From the NCBI GenBank assembly GCA_049515555.1, contig JBEKTY010000082.1:1-35200 (forward strand): a DNA stretch of 35,200 bases. Reading direction: 5' to 3'. The DNA comes from JBEKTY01 sp049515555. GTDB lineage: Bacteria; Planctomycetota; Planctomycetia; Pirellulales; Thermoguttaceae. The notes below the pieces were generated by a model. That model made no database searches, was not told where the DNA came from, and was given only the letters and a program-made list of their open reading frames with translations. This document shows, piece after piece, positions 8,447 to 14,756 of this stretch (position 1 is the stretch's first letter; every line of letters starts with the position of its first letter). The translations under genes were made by a program, and so were the position numbers.

Positions 8447-9067
8447 ATGGCTTCAGGGCAACCAAACACTCCACCGGCCTTCGCTGATGCCTTTCGACAG
8501 GGCATCCGCGTCGGCTTCAAGTGGGATCGGTTCCTCGCGGACAACTGGCCCGTTCGGTCAGCCCGTCTCACTACGCCTGATGGTCTGAGGCAGTGTTTAT
8601 TGCCATGGTATCTTGGGGGTTCGGGACGGGAGGTTGCTTACAACGAACCGGATGCTAAGCCGTTGCGGCTATCCAGCATCCCTCAGGTTCTTGACTCGCT
8701 GAAGGCCGACCGTCAGGCGCGCATCCAAAGGTTTGTCGCTCAGTTCAAATTGGCCACCGCTCCGGTCGAGTTCTCAGTCCCAGCATACTCGCTCGCCAGC
8801 GACGGCTATCTTGTGCTCGACGGCAACCACCGGCTCTCGGCGCTTACACTGAGTTCGGTACCGTTCGCAATTAGCTTGTGGAGCGTCTGTGGACCGTTGG
8901 AGGATGATTGTCTGCCCGATCTCGTTCATTGGTCGAAGTCACAGAGTGCCCAACCAGGCTCACCTGCCGGGGCAAGGCGGCCAGGGGTCAGGAGCTTTGG
9001 AATAGGAGGGTTCCGCATAATACAAGCCTTTCAGGTTGAGGGTGCCAAATGCACCCTGGATACCTAA
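8447..9067 (+). CDS. ParB/sulfiredoxin-like domain protein, function unknown
   Basis: The predicted protein has 206 residues from ATG 8447, which is preceded by GGAG at a spacing of 6. A GTG at 8435 would add four residues and has no such site. The central part carries LATAPVEFSVPAYSLASDGY and then LVLDGNHRLSALTL (about residues 123-136). The DGNHR-x-x-AL pattern is the signature of the ParB/Srx fold, which in different families binds CTP, ATP or DNA, or acts as a nuclease. No HTH or centromere-binding part follows, and there is no ParA partner nearby, so plasmid-type partitioning is unlikely. The tail after about residue 165 looks unstructured (Pro/Gly/Arg-rich) and may be an extension by drift. 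It is convergent with the gene at 9177-10280. Composition is nearer to the AT-richer defence genes than to the high-GC core. Confidence 0.6.
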   Translation: MASGQPNTPPAFADAFRQGIRVGFKWDRFLADNWPVRSARLTTPDGLRQCLLPWYLGGSGREVAYNEPDAKPLRLSSIPQVLDSLKADRQARIQRFVAQFKLATAPVEFSVPAYSLASDGYLVLDGNHRLSALTLSSVPFAISLWSVCGPLEDDCLPDLVHWSKSQSAQPGSPAGARRPGVRSFGIGGFRIIQAFQVEGAKCTLDT

Positions 9068-9069
9068 AG

Positions 9070-9155
9070 GACTATTCGCGGAAAAATCCGGGGAAACAGC
9101 GAGTTCCACGGGAAATACGGCGTTTTTCTATTCGCGAATAGCTGCCATTCGCGAT
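9070..9155. repeat. Palindrome CTATTCGCGAATAG and related ATTCGCG boxes between convergent genes
   Basis: The perfect 14-bp palindrome is at 9127-9140. Further ATTCGCG boxes occur near 9072 and 9148. It lies in the 109-bp gap between two convergent genes, so it may be a terminator or a protein-binding site. The stem is short and no T-run follows, which argues against a simple intrinsic terminator. Confidence 0.4.
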
Positions 9156-9176
9156 TGGAAGGCACTCGCAGGCGAG

Positions 9177-10280
9177 CTACCGGCGAAAGTAGACGCGCCG
9201 GGGCCTGTCGCGTGGGTCGTCTTCCGCCGAACTGGGTTCGGAATCAGCTTCCTGTTCCGCTATTAGTATGTCTAGTGCTTCCTGTTGGGCGTCGTCCCGA
9301 GTGACAGCCTCCAGTTTCTTCGTAAAAGTTACTGTTCTGGAACTGCCACCCTTCGTCCTGCCGCGTCGGCTTTGCTGCATGGTACGCTTCCACAACGTGG
9401 TCTTGTGAACAGTGGACGGCGAGCAGGTTGTGCCGGTGGCTTCACTGATCTTCCTTGCCCACTCCTCGGCTGTGCCGTTGACAAAGGCATGGTCCTTCTC
9501 TGTCAACTCCGTTGCAACTTGATTTGCTTTGGCGACAGTCAGGTGGCCCTTCTCAGCAGGCTCGTCGTCCACTGACGCCCTACTGTCAGATGGGAGTGAC
9601 GGATCGGCTTGTTCATCTGGCGATGTAGCTGCGGCATCATCCTGGATGTGCCCAACGCGCCGAACTTGGCTAGGGCCGAACGGAACAACGTGAAAATCTA
9701 TGTCGATAGCGGCTGGGTGCTTGTCGCGGATGGCTCTGAGGAGTCTCATAATCGACCCAATGGGAAACGCCCTCGCCAGAACCCGGAAACGGTCGCTATC
9801 GTGTTGGCCGGTGGCAAGGGACTGCGTCAGCAAGCTGCCCACGTCGGCCCAAACGGCTAGGCTTTCTGGCAGTCCTGCAAGCAGCACGAGGTACGCCTCC
9901 CGGAACTGAGACCAGTCGGGCGACGCCAGGGGCGAATGTTCTTCCTCGGTCTCCTGAGAGAGCACCCCAGCCGCGTCTATGGATCGAAGTACCTGTAAGT
10001 GCTCAGACCCCATCCATTTTTGCTCATAGGCAGTCCAAGCCTCGATGAGATGCGTCCCAACATCGACTGCCAAGCCTTGAGCAGCTTCGGAGAGGCCAAC
10101 TAGATCCCGCAGATCGTTCACAACTTTCTCTGCGAGAAGACGGAGGCTGGAGGGGAGTTCGCGGGACCCATCTTCGGCGCATCCCCGCAGCCAGCAGAAA
10201 TGAATCCCTTCGACCAGATGCTCCGTTGCCTGACCTAACTCAACGAGCTTGCGTTCCACATCCTGCTGCGGTATCGCCAT
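9177..10280 (-). CDS. Unrecognised 367-aa protein with a possible C-terminal HTH
   Basis: The start MAIPQQDVERKLVELGQATE (10280) was chosen because a helical domain begins there and a GGCAGG lies upstream; an upstream frame to 10328 is possible. Residues 1-185 are predicted mostly helical (repeated Leu/Ala heptad-like stretches such as LRLLAEKVVNDLRDLVGL) and look like a cytoplasmic bundle. Residues about 190-255 are acidic and Ser/Asp/Glu-rich. Residues about 255-310 contain TAEEWARKISEATGTTCSPS followed by TVHKTTLWKRTM, which could be a helix-turn-helix followed by an Arg/Lys-rich patch. The last residues are again acidic then basic (PRDRPRRVYFRR). I have seen this sort of end in planctomycete hypothetical proteins but cannot name the family. 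It may be a DNA-binding protein of the accessory region. Confidence 0.6.
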   Translation of the reverse strand: MAIPQQDVERKLVELGQATEHLVEGIHFCWLRGCAEDGSRELPSSLRLLAEKVVNDLRDLVGLSEAAQGLAVDVGTHLIEAWTAYEQKWMGSEHLQVLRSIDAAGVLSQETEEEHSPLASPDWSQFREAYLVLLAGLPESLAVWADVGSLLTQSLATGQHDSDRFRVLARAFPIGSIMRLLRAIRDKHPAAIDIDFHVVPFGPSQVRRVGHIQDDAAATSPDEQADPSLPSDSRASVDDEPAEKGHLTVAKANQVATELTEKDHAFVNGTAEEWARKISEATGTTCSPSTVHKTTLWKRTMQQSRRGRTKGGSSRTVTFTKKLEAVTRDDAQQEALDILIAEQEADSEPSSAEDDPRDRPRRVYFRR

Positions 10281-10735
10281 GATGCCTGCCTTTATGCCGG
10301 GCCGGATCAGGCAGGAGGCGCAAGGCAAATGGAAGGCGGCAACCTACCTGGTCCGCTTGACCAAGTGAGTGGCCGCGCCGCCATCAGATGGCACCTCGCC
10401 GACCAGTGCCAGATGATTGGCTTGGAAGGATAGGTAATTTAGAAAAACTCCGTAACAAACGGCATTGCGAAGTGGGGCAACGCCCCCTGCGATTCTTGGC
10501 GCAACGCTGGCGGGCTCGGCGGGGAACAGGGTGGACATTGGCTCGACCTGGTGTCGGCGTCCACGGGCACGCTGGCGGCCTCTAAGGGCACGATCACTCA
10601 GGCTAGGGTACCCCGTCCGTCGCACCTTTCGCCGCACTTTTCGTATCACCAATCGTATCACCGAGCGCAAGAAACGACCACGGCCTATTGCGAGGCCGTA
10701 TTGTAAGTCGTTTACTTGTAATCACTTGTATCGAG
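10281..10735. other. Gene-poor stretch between the unknown protein and tRNA-Ala
   Basis: No convincing gene is seen. Short frames on both strands lack recognisable domains. It holds the second copy of the 26-bp repeat (10488-10513) and a small direct repeat of CGTATCACC (about 10639 and 10652). A short frame ending TYLVRLTK at 10368 could be the tail of a lost gene. The stretch abuts the 3' end of the tRNA, the place where integrated elements usually begin, but no integrase is visible. Confidence 0.4.
10488..10513 (+). repeat. 26-bp direct repeat, copy 2 (partner 8101-8126)
   Basis: Differs from copy 1 at one base (A for C at the fifth position). Same orientation. See copy 1. Confidence 0.6.
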
Positions 10736-10808
10736 TGGAGCGGAGGAGGATCGAACTCCCGACCTGTACATTGCGAACGTACCGCTCTCCCAGCTGAGCT
10801 ACCGCCCC
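10736..10808 (-). tRNA. tRNA-Ala (anticodon CGC)
   Basis: On the minus strand a 73-nt cloverleaf can be folded. Acceptor GGGGCGG pairs with CCGCTCC (one G-T), discriminator A. The D arm has TAGCTCAGCTGGGAGAGC, the anticodon stem is GTACG/TGTAC around the loop TTCGCAA, and the T arm has GTTCGATCC. The loop places CGC at positions 34-36, reading GCG (Ala). No CCA is encoded. The 3' end faces the defence-gene region. Confidence 0.93.
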
Positions 10809-11095
10809 GAAATCCTGATAAAAGGAGCAGTATAATCGCATTTTGCGATGCCCGCAATGGGGGCCAACCAGTTGTAGCACTGCCGCGTTGCAACTGGCCG
10901 CCCACTATCCGGCCACCACCATAGGCCGGCTGGCCGACGATGCCGTGGCCGGGCCGCTAGCCCCCCACACTCGGTTCGCCGAGTCGCGACTCGCGCCCGA
11001 CGTGTTTCCCATCCGTCGCTATCCGCAGTTCGACGACACGCTCAATCGCAATGTCCTCGATCCGTTGACGGCCATCCATTTCCGTGTGCCGTGTA

Positions 11096-11200
11096 CCAAG
11101 GGAAGGTGTTCCTTGGGGGAGCCGTATGCAATAATCCTGCACGTAAGGACCTGTGGGAGCCCCGGGCAGGCAACCGCCCGGGGGCCACCCGGCCCTTTTC
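11096..11200 (+). ncRNA. Possible structured RNA: three hairpins ending in a terminator-like stem
   Basis: On the plus strand I see CCAAGG/CCTTGG (11096-11101 with 11111-11116), TGCA/TGCA (11127-11130 with 11138-11141), and a strong GC stem GCCCCGGGC with GCCCGGGGGC (11159-11167 with 11176-11185). A CCCTTTTCGTTT then follows. The last part resembles an intrinsic terminator. No tRNA-, SRP-, tmRNA- or RNase P-specific motif was found, so this is only a candidate. Confidence 0.25.
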
Positions 11201-11220
11201 GTTTCCCCATTCATTCCCTA

Positions 11221-11253
11221 TTCCGCTTCAGCGGACGGCACATGGAGTGTGCC
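11221..11253 (+). repeat. Dispersed repeat family A, single arm
   Basis: TTCCGCTTCAGCGGACGGC followed by a (C/T)GGAGTGTG box. The same sequence occurs at 18660-18690, where it forms the right arm of a long inverted repeat. Typical of planctomycete intergenic repeats. Confidence 0.65.
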
Positions 11254-11428
11254 TGCTGCCTTGGCACGGGCGCGTGGACGGTTACTGAGCGGCCAATAAT
11301 TCAGCCCCCCGCTTGCGGAGGGGGCGAGGGCAGCGGAATCCCTGGGAAAAGGGCCGCAAGAAACTGCCTCCCCCCGCTTGCACGAACCGTGGCTAGGGTT
11401 CACACTGGAAGGAAGCGCGAAGGGCAAA

Positions 11429-11496
11429 GGGGTACTGGGACCTTTTTCTGTGCGAAGCACATGACAGGCTGTGGGCGGCAAAAGGCGCCTGTCCCC
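11429..11496. repeat. Imperfect inverted repeat before the methyltransferase gene
   Basis: The left arm GGGGTACTGGGACCTTTTTC and the complement of the right arm (GGGGACAGGCGCCTTTTGCC) are related. The centre has TGTGCGAAGCACA, itself a hairpin. The AGGAGA ribosome site of the next gene lies just to the right (11505-11510). Confidence 0.55.
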
Positions 11497-11518
11497 GTCC
11501 CGATAGGAGAAGCCGCAG

Positions 11519-12187
11519 ATGATGAAGTTTAGCACGCTGGGGCAGGCCACCAAGCCGGTGGCCCAGGCGGTGAAATCCGGGCCGTTGGGGTCCCTGGACT
11601 GGGATGCCATCTACCGCGACGGCTCACCTCCCTGGGACAGCGGTATGGTGGCACCCGAGTTGATTCGCGTGCTGGACGAAGGGCTGGTCGCTCCGTGCAA
11701 GGTCCTGGAGATCGGCTGCGGCACCGGCAGCGACGCCGTCTTCCTCGCCCAGCGCGGGTTTGAAGTTACCGCAGTGGATCATTCGCCGATGGCGATCGAG
11801 CGGGCCCGGGTGCGGGCCGAGCTCGAGGACAGCCTGCCGCGGTTCCTGCTGGCCGATGTTTTCGAGTTCGCACAGACGGCCGGCCAGTTCGATTTCGTCT
11901 ACGACGCCGGCCTATACCACTATGTCCGCCAGTTCGACTTGGACCGCTATCTGGACGTGTTGTGGCGCGTAACGCGCCCCGGCTCGCTCTATTTGACCCT
12001 GGCCGGCGCGTCGGGCGAAGCGGGGCGGGGCGGGCCGCCCCACGTCACTAAACGCCAACTCTATAATGAGTTGGGCCGGTTGTTGGAAATGGTCCGCCTT
12101 GCGCCATGCCGGCTGGCAAGCCCGCACAGCAAGGAAGGTTATCCGGCCTGGTCCTGCTTGATGCAACGGCCCGTGGTTGGAAAATAA
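11519..12187 (+). CDS. Class I SAM-dependent methyltransferase
   Basis: The protein has 222 residues. Motif I is VLEIGCGTGSDAVFLAQRG (about 62-80), the acidic end of the second strand is VTAVDHS (about 84-90), and FDFVYDAGLYHYV (about 123-135) is the motif IV region. The N-terminal WDAIYRDGSPPWDSG resembles the start of thiopurine/tellurite-type methyltransferases, which methylate small molecules; the substrate here is unknown. ATG 11519 follows AGGAGA at 8 nt, and a second ATG follows at once. It stands alone between repeat elements. The lipoprotein gene begins 90 bp downstream, separated by another GGGGAC-type inverted repeat, so a shared operon is doubtful. Confidence 0.82.
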   Translation: MMKFSTLGQATKPVAQAVKSGPLGSLDWDAIYRDGSPPWDSGMVAPELIRVLDEGLVAPCKVLEIGCGTGSDAVFLAQRGFEVTAVDHSPMAIERARVRAELEDSLPRFLLADVFEFAQTAGQFDFVYDAGLYHYVRQFDLDRYLDVLWRVTRPGSLYLTLAGASGEAGRGGPPHVTKRQLYNELGRLLEMVRLAPCRLASPHSKEGYPAWSCLMQRPVVGK

Positions 12188-12276
12188 CGTGGGGACGGTC
12201 GCAATTCGCGCGTGGCGAACGTAGGACGGTCCCCGTCCGAATCAGAGTGTTCCCTGAAGAAAGAGGAGTCTATTCG

Positions 12277-12684
12277 ATGCAAAAGACCGCTTGGATCGTT
12301 CTGGTGGTGGTGGGGCTAACGCTGGCCGGGTGTGCGGCGGAGCCGGAAAAGCCGGCCGGTGGCCCGGCGAAGGGTGCTCCGGCCGAGAAGGCGGCTGCGC
12401 CGGCGGAATCGCCGCCGGCGGCGCCGGCCGGCAAACAGGCGGCGGAAGACCCGTTTGCCGCACCTGCGCCAAGTCCGGCTGCCCCAGGAACGGCACCGGC
12501 TTACGCCGCACCCCCGGAAACCGCTCCGCCCGCAGTGGCCGGAAAGGCCGGCAAGGAGCAGCCGGAGGGCAAAGGCGGGAGCGTGTTGGGCGCCATGGGC
12601 AAGGCCCTGATGAAGGCCGGGAGCGAATCGGGCAAGTCGAAGACCCAGAAGGCCACCGACCAAGCCCCCCCGACCGCACCCTAA
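12277..12684 (+). CDS. Small Ala/Pro-rich lipoprotein
   Basis: The protein has 135 residues from ATG 12277, preceded by AAGAGGAG at 8 nt. The N-terminus MQKTAWIVLVVVGLTLAGCA is a clear lipoprotein signal with lipobox LAGC, cleaved before Cys-19. The mature part is almost wholly low complexity (Ala, Pro, Gly, Lys, Glu), ending in a short GKGGSVLGAMGKALMKAG stretch that could form an amphipathic helix. There is no enzyme domain. Probably a periplasmic or envelope-anchored spacer or linker protein; function unknown. The downstream perfect inverted repeat (12717-12775) probably ends its transcript. Confidence 0.7.
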   Translation: MQKTAWIVLVVVGLTLAGCAAEPEKPAGGPAKGAPAEKAAAPAESPPAAPAGKQAAEDPFAAPAPSPAAPGTAPAYAAPPETAPPAVAGKAGKEQPEGKGGSVLGAMGKALMKAGSESGKSKTQKATDQAPPTAP

Positions 12685-12716
12685 CGGCACGATCGGTAAT
12701 GTGCTGCGGGGCTGGC

Positions 12717-12775
12717 TGCCACTGCTGGCTTGTCCAGCAGTGTGAGAGGCACTGCTGGACAAGCCAGCAGTGGCA
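12717..12775. repeat. Perfect inverted repeat, family B (26-bp arms)
   Basis: Arms 12717-12742 and 12750-12775 are exact complements around a 7-nt loop TGAGAGG (core CACTGCTGGACAAGCCAGCA). It sits between the stops of two convergent genes, so it can end transcription in both directions. A second, less perfect copy is at 22263-22321. Confidence 0.85.
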
Positions 12776-12786
12776 CCCGCGCGGAC

Positions 12787-13197
12787 TCATTTCTTCTGCA
12801 AATAGCCGGCACTGGACTGGAAGAATCGGCGGCGGCGGCCTTCCGCGGCCGCTGCCGGGCTGCCGGCGTGTTGGCTCCGCAGATCGGACAGGCTGGCCTG
12901 GCAGTAACGGCAACCGACCACGTCGAGATGGAACGCGACGTAGCGTTCTACTGGCTGCGGGAGCACGCCCAGCAGGAAGCTGCCCAGCTCGTGGCGTCCG
13001 GGACAGCTCAGCCGGTGGCGGCGCCAGATTGCCCCCAGGCAGTCCAGGCCCGAATCTCGCCGGGCAAGGATCGCCGCCAGTCGGCCCGCCAGGGAGGCGT
13101 CCTCGCGCAGCGCCCGTTCGATCCGCGCCATTTCCTCGACGGGCAGCGCCTCGTCCAGGTACGCCTCCAGATCGGCCTGCCGGAAGGATGAAGTCAT
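12787..13197 (-). CDS. Zinc-finger anti-sigma-like protein, cotranslated with ECF sigma factor
   Basis: The protein has 136 residues. Start ATG 13197 overlaps the sigma factor stop as ATGA, a sign of coupled translation. The N-terminal half (MTSSFRQADLEAYLDEALPV then EEMARIERALREDASLAGRL) resembles the anti-sigma zinc-finger helical part, which holds the sigma factor. A later HLDVVGCRYCQ supplies a His-x5-Cys-x2-Cys cluster at about residues 93-101. No membrane helix is visible, so it would be a soluble anti-sigma or sigma-cofactor protein. The C-terminus is Ala/Arg-rich and probably disordered. Family-level inference only. Confidence 0.7.
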   Translation of the reverse strand: MTSSFRQADLEAYLDEALPVEEMARIERALREDASLAGRLAAILARRDSGLDCLGAIWRRHRLSCPGRHELGSFLLGVLPQPVERYVAFHLDVVGCRYCQASLSDLRSQHAGSPAAAAEGRRRRFFQSSAGYLQKK

Positions 13198-13838
13198 GGA
13201 TCTTCGTCTGGATAGAGCTCCGGAAACACGTCCTCCGGCAGCCCCTGCGCCCGCACGGCGGCGCGGAGCCGGGCGACGGTCTCGAACTTGTAGTCCGCCA
13301 CCCGCTGCTCGGAAAGCCCCAACCGGGCGGCGACCTCCTTGTTCGACCAGCCGCGGACCAGCAAGAGCTCGATGCACTCCAGCCGCTCCCACTGCCCGCG
13401 GCCGCGCCAGTGGTCGATCTGCTCCCGCAGTGCGGCGACCAGGGCCGACTGCTCGAGGCCGCGTTTCTCCCGGCTGCGGGCGATGCTGCTGGCCGGCCTG
13501 GTCTGGGCGGCCGGCTCCCAATCGCCGCCGCCGGGGCCGGTCGCCAGCGGCACGGTCGGCCGGCGGCCCTCGCGCCTCAGCAGGTCGGTCAGCTTGTGCG
13601 CGGCAATCGAGAACAGGTACCCCTCCAGCGGCTGCCGGCCGTCGTAATGGGGCAGACTGATCAAGAAACCGACGAAGGTCTCCTGGACCACGTCCTCGGC
13701 CGCCGCGCGGCTCGGGGCCCGGTGGGCCACGTACTCCAGCAACCGCCCCTCGTACCGGCCGATCAACTCCCGCCAGGCCTCCGGCTGGCCGGCGAGAATC
13801 TGACGCACCAACAGGCTTTCCGACGGGCTCGTTGTCAT
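13194..13838 (-). CDS. ECF-type RNA polymerase sigma factor
   Basis: The protein has 214 residues. Region 2 spans about 10-85, with AWRELIGRYEGRLLEYVAHR, the core-binding AEDVVQETFVGFL and the -10-reading YLFSIAAHKLTDLLRREGRR. Region 4 spans about 145-200, with LLVRGWSNKEVAARLGLSEQ followed by RVADYKF, a normal helix-turn-helix. The linker between them (PLATGPGGGDWEP and on) is long. Length and layout fit the planctomycete ECF groups that sit beside Ser/Thr kinases. It lies just downstream of the kinase and three-TM genes on the same strand, 85 bp after the latter, so it may transmit that signal. Overlaps the anti-sigma-like gene by 4 bp. Confidence 0.88.
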   Translation of the reverse strand: MTTSPSESLLVRQILAGQPEAWRELIGRYEGRLLEYVAHRAPSRAAAEDVVQETFVGFLISLPHYDGRQPLEGYLFSIAAHKLTDLLRREGRRPTVPLATGPGGGDWEPAAQTRPASSIARSREKRGLEQSALVAALREQIDHWRGRGQWERLECIELLLVRGWSNKEVAARLGLSEQRVADYKFETVARLRAAVRAQGLPEDVFPELYPDEDP

Positions 13839-13879
13839 TTACCCCCAAATGCGTTTCTGTTGCAGAATGTCGGAAACTT

Positions 13880-13910
13880 GGTGGGGCTCGCTGCGCTCGA
13901 CCCACCCTAC
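13880..13910. repeat. Palindromic repeat family C, copy 1
   Basis: GGTGGGGCTCGC...CGACCCACC forms a hairpin, followed by seven T on the plus strand. The reverse complement matches 23417-23447 at 30 of 31 positions. It lies between the sigma factor and the three-TM gene. Confidence 0.8.
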
Positions 13911-13923
13911 TTTTTTTCAGAAA

Positions 13924-14748
13924 CTAACGTTCTCCCCGGGGCAGACGGGAACCTGAGCCGGCCCTCAAAAACAAATAGACTATCCCCAGCACCAGCAGCA
14001 CCGCGGCCAGGGCGACGAAGACCCGCTGGAGCCGGGCCAGCACGACGACCTGCTGCCACTCATCCTCGATCCACTGCTTTATGTTCTGGTCGAAGGCCAA
14101 GCGGGCATGGAGTTGGACCATGGGGCCAAACGAGCTGGCCACCGGTTCTTCCCATTGTTCGCTGACCAGCCGCTGGCGGAGCTCGTCGGGCGGCAGTTGC
14201 ACGCGGCCGGCCGCTTCCCGACCGAGGTAGAGATCGATGTACTCGGCCAGGGCCACCTGGAGGGCCGCCGGCAGATCACGCTGGCACTCCAACAGCGTCT
14301 GGTACGGTCCAGCCTTGGCCGTCATGTAATAGACGCCTTCGATCTCGGCCGGGGCGGCTCCGACCCACTGGGGCGGTTTCGGCGCGGCAGCAGGCTTCGC
14401 GGCCGGCTCGGGTTTGACCGGCTCGGGCCTGGCGGGCCCTTTGGCCGGTGGCTGGTGACTGGTGGCTGGTGGCTGGTGGCCGGTGGCCGCCCGCGGCGGC
14501 CCGCCGTTCTCGGTCTCACCCATCGCGGCGGTCGAGCGATGCACGCCGCCGTGGTCGAGAATGACAACCTCTGGCCCGCGTGACACATGAACGCTCGCCG
14601 TGAACCAACCCAGCGTCAACAAAATGAAGATCACGCCCACAAGGAGCAGGCCCACGACCCGCGTCGGCCGGTAAAAGATCAGGGCGCTGATGCCCGCCAA
14701 CACGAGCAGCAGAACGAGCAGGACGATGAGACTAGGCACGACCGTCAT
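13924..14748 (-). CDS. Three-TM membrane protein of the kinase operon
   Basis: The protein has 274 residues, starting ATG 14748, 8 nt after the kinase stop with AGGTG upstream. Two N-terminal helices (SLIVLLVLLLVLAGISALIF and VGLLLVGVIFILLTLGWF, residues about 5-50) are followed by a Pro/Ala/Lys linker. The linker contains a short tandem repeat of HQPPATS (14447-14490). A domain follows (about 125-235: GVYYMTAKAGPYQTLLECQR, EYIDLYLGREAAGRVQLP), then a C-terminal helix (VFVALAAVLLVLGIVYLFL). The middle domain resembles no named family I know; it recurs in planctomycete proteins next to kinases. The position implies it is a partner or target of the adjacent kinase in the cytoplasmic membrane. 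Confidence 0.72.
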   Translation of the reverse strand: MTVVPSLIVLLVLLLVLAGISALIFYRPTRVVGLLLVGVIFILLTLGWFTASVHVSRGPEVVILDHGGVHRSTAAMGETENGGPPRAATGHQPPATSHQPPAKGPARPEPVKPEPAAKPAAAPKPPQWVGAAPAEIEGVYYMTAKAGPYQTLLECQRDLPAALQVALAEYIDLYLGREAAGRVQLPPDELRQRLVSEQWEEPVASSFGPMVQLHARLAFDQNIKQWIEDEWQQVVVLARLQRVFVALAAVLLVLGIVYLFLRAGSGSRLPRGER

Positions 14749-14756
14749 TCGGCACC

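Larger units (their letters stand above)
10829..11518. other. 690-bp region without protein genes, rich in hairpins and repeats
   Basis: No frame here has a recognisable product. It contains a run of three hairpins with a terminator-like end (11096-11200), a dispersed repeat shared with 18621-18700, a low-complexity GC stretch, and an imperfect inverted repeat just before the methyltransferase. These are listed separately. Confidence 0.5.

Noticed and set aside
10282..10368. Short plus-strand frame ending TYLVRLTK before the tRNA, possible integrase or other gene tail
   Set aside because: Only 28 codons and no catalytic motif. Cannot be tied to a recombinase family.
10603..10905. Minus-strand frame with GDTIGDTKSAAK, considered as an integrase C-terminus
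   Set aside because: It passes through the tRNA gene, and nothing upstream resembles a tyrosine recombinase.
11041..11205. Cobalamin riboswitch, 6S, SRP or RNase P RNA in the hairpin-rich gap
   Set aside because: None of the signature boxes of these RNAs was found on either strand. Kept only as an unnamed structured-RNA candidate.
12291..14165. 624-codon plus-strand frame across the lipoprotein, repeat B and sigma-factor region
   Set aside because: Runs through an inverted repeat and antisense to the sigma and anti-sigma genes. Gly/Arg/Pro-rich shadow.
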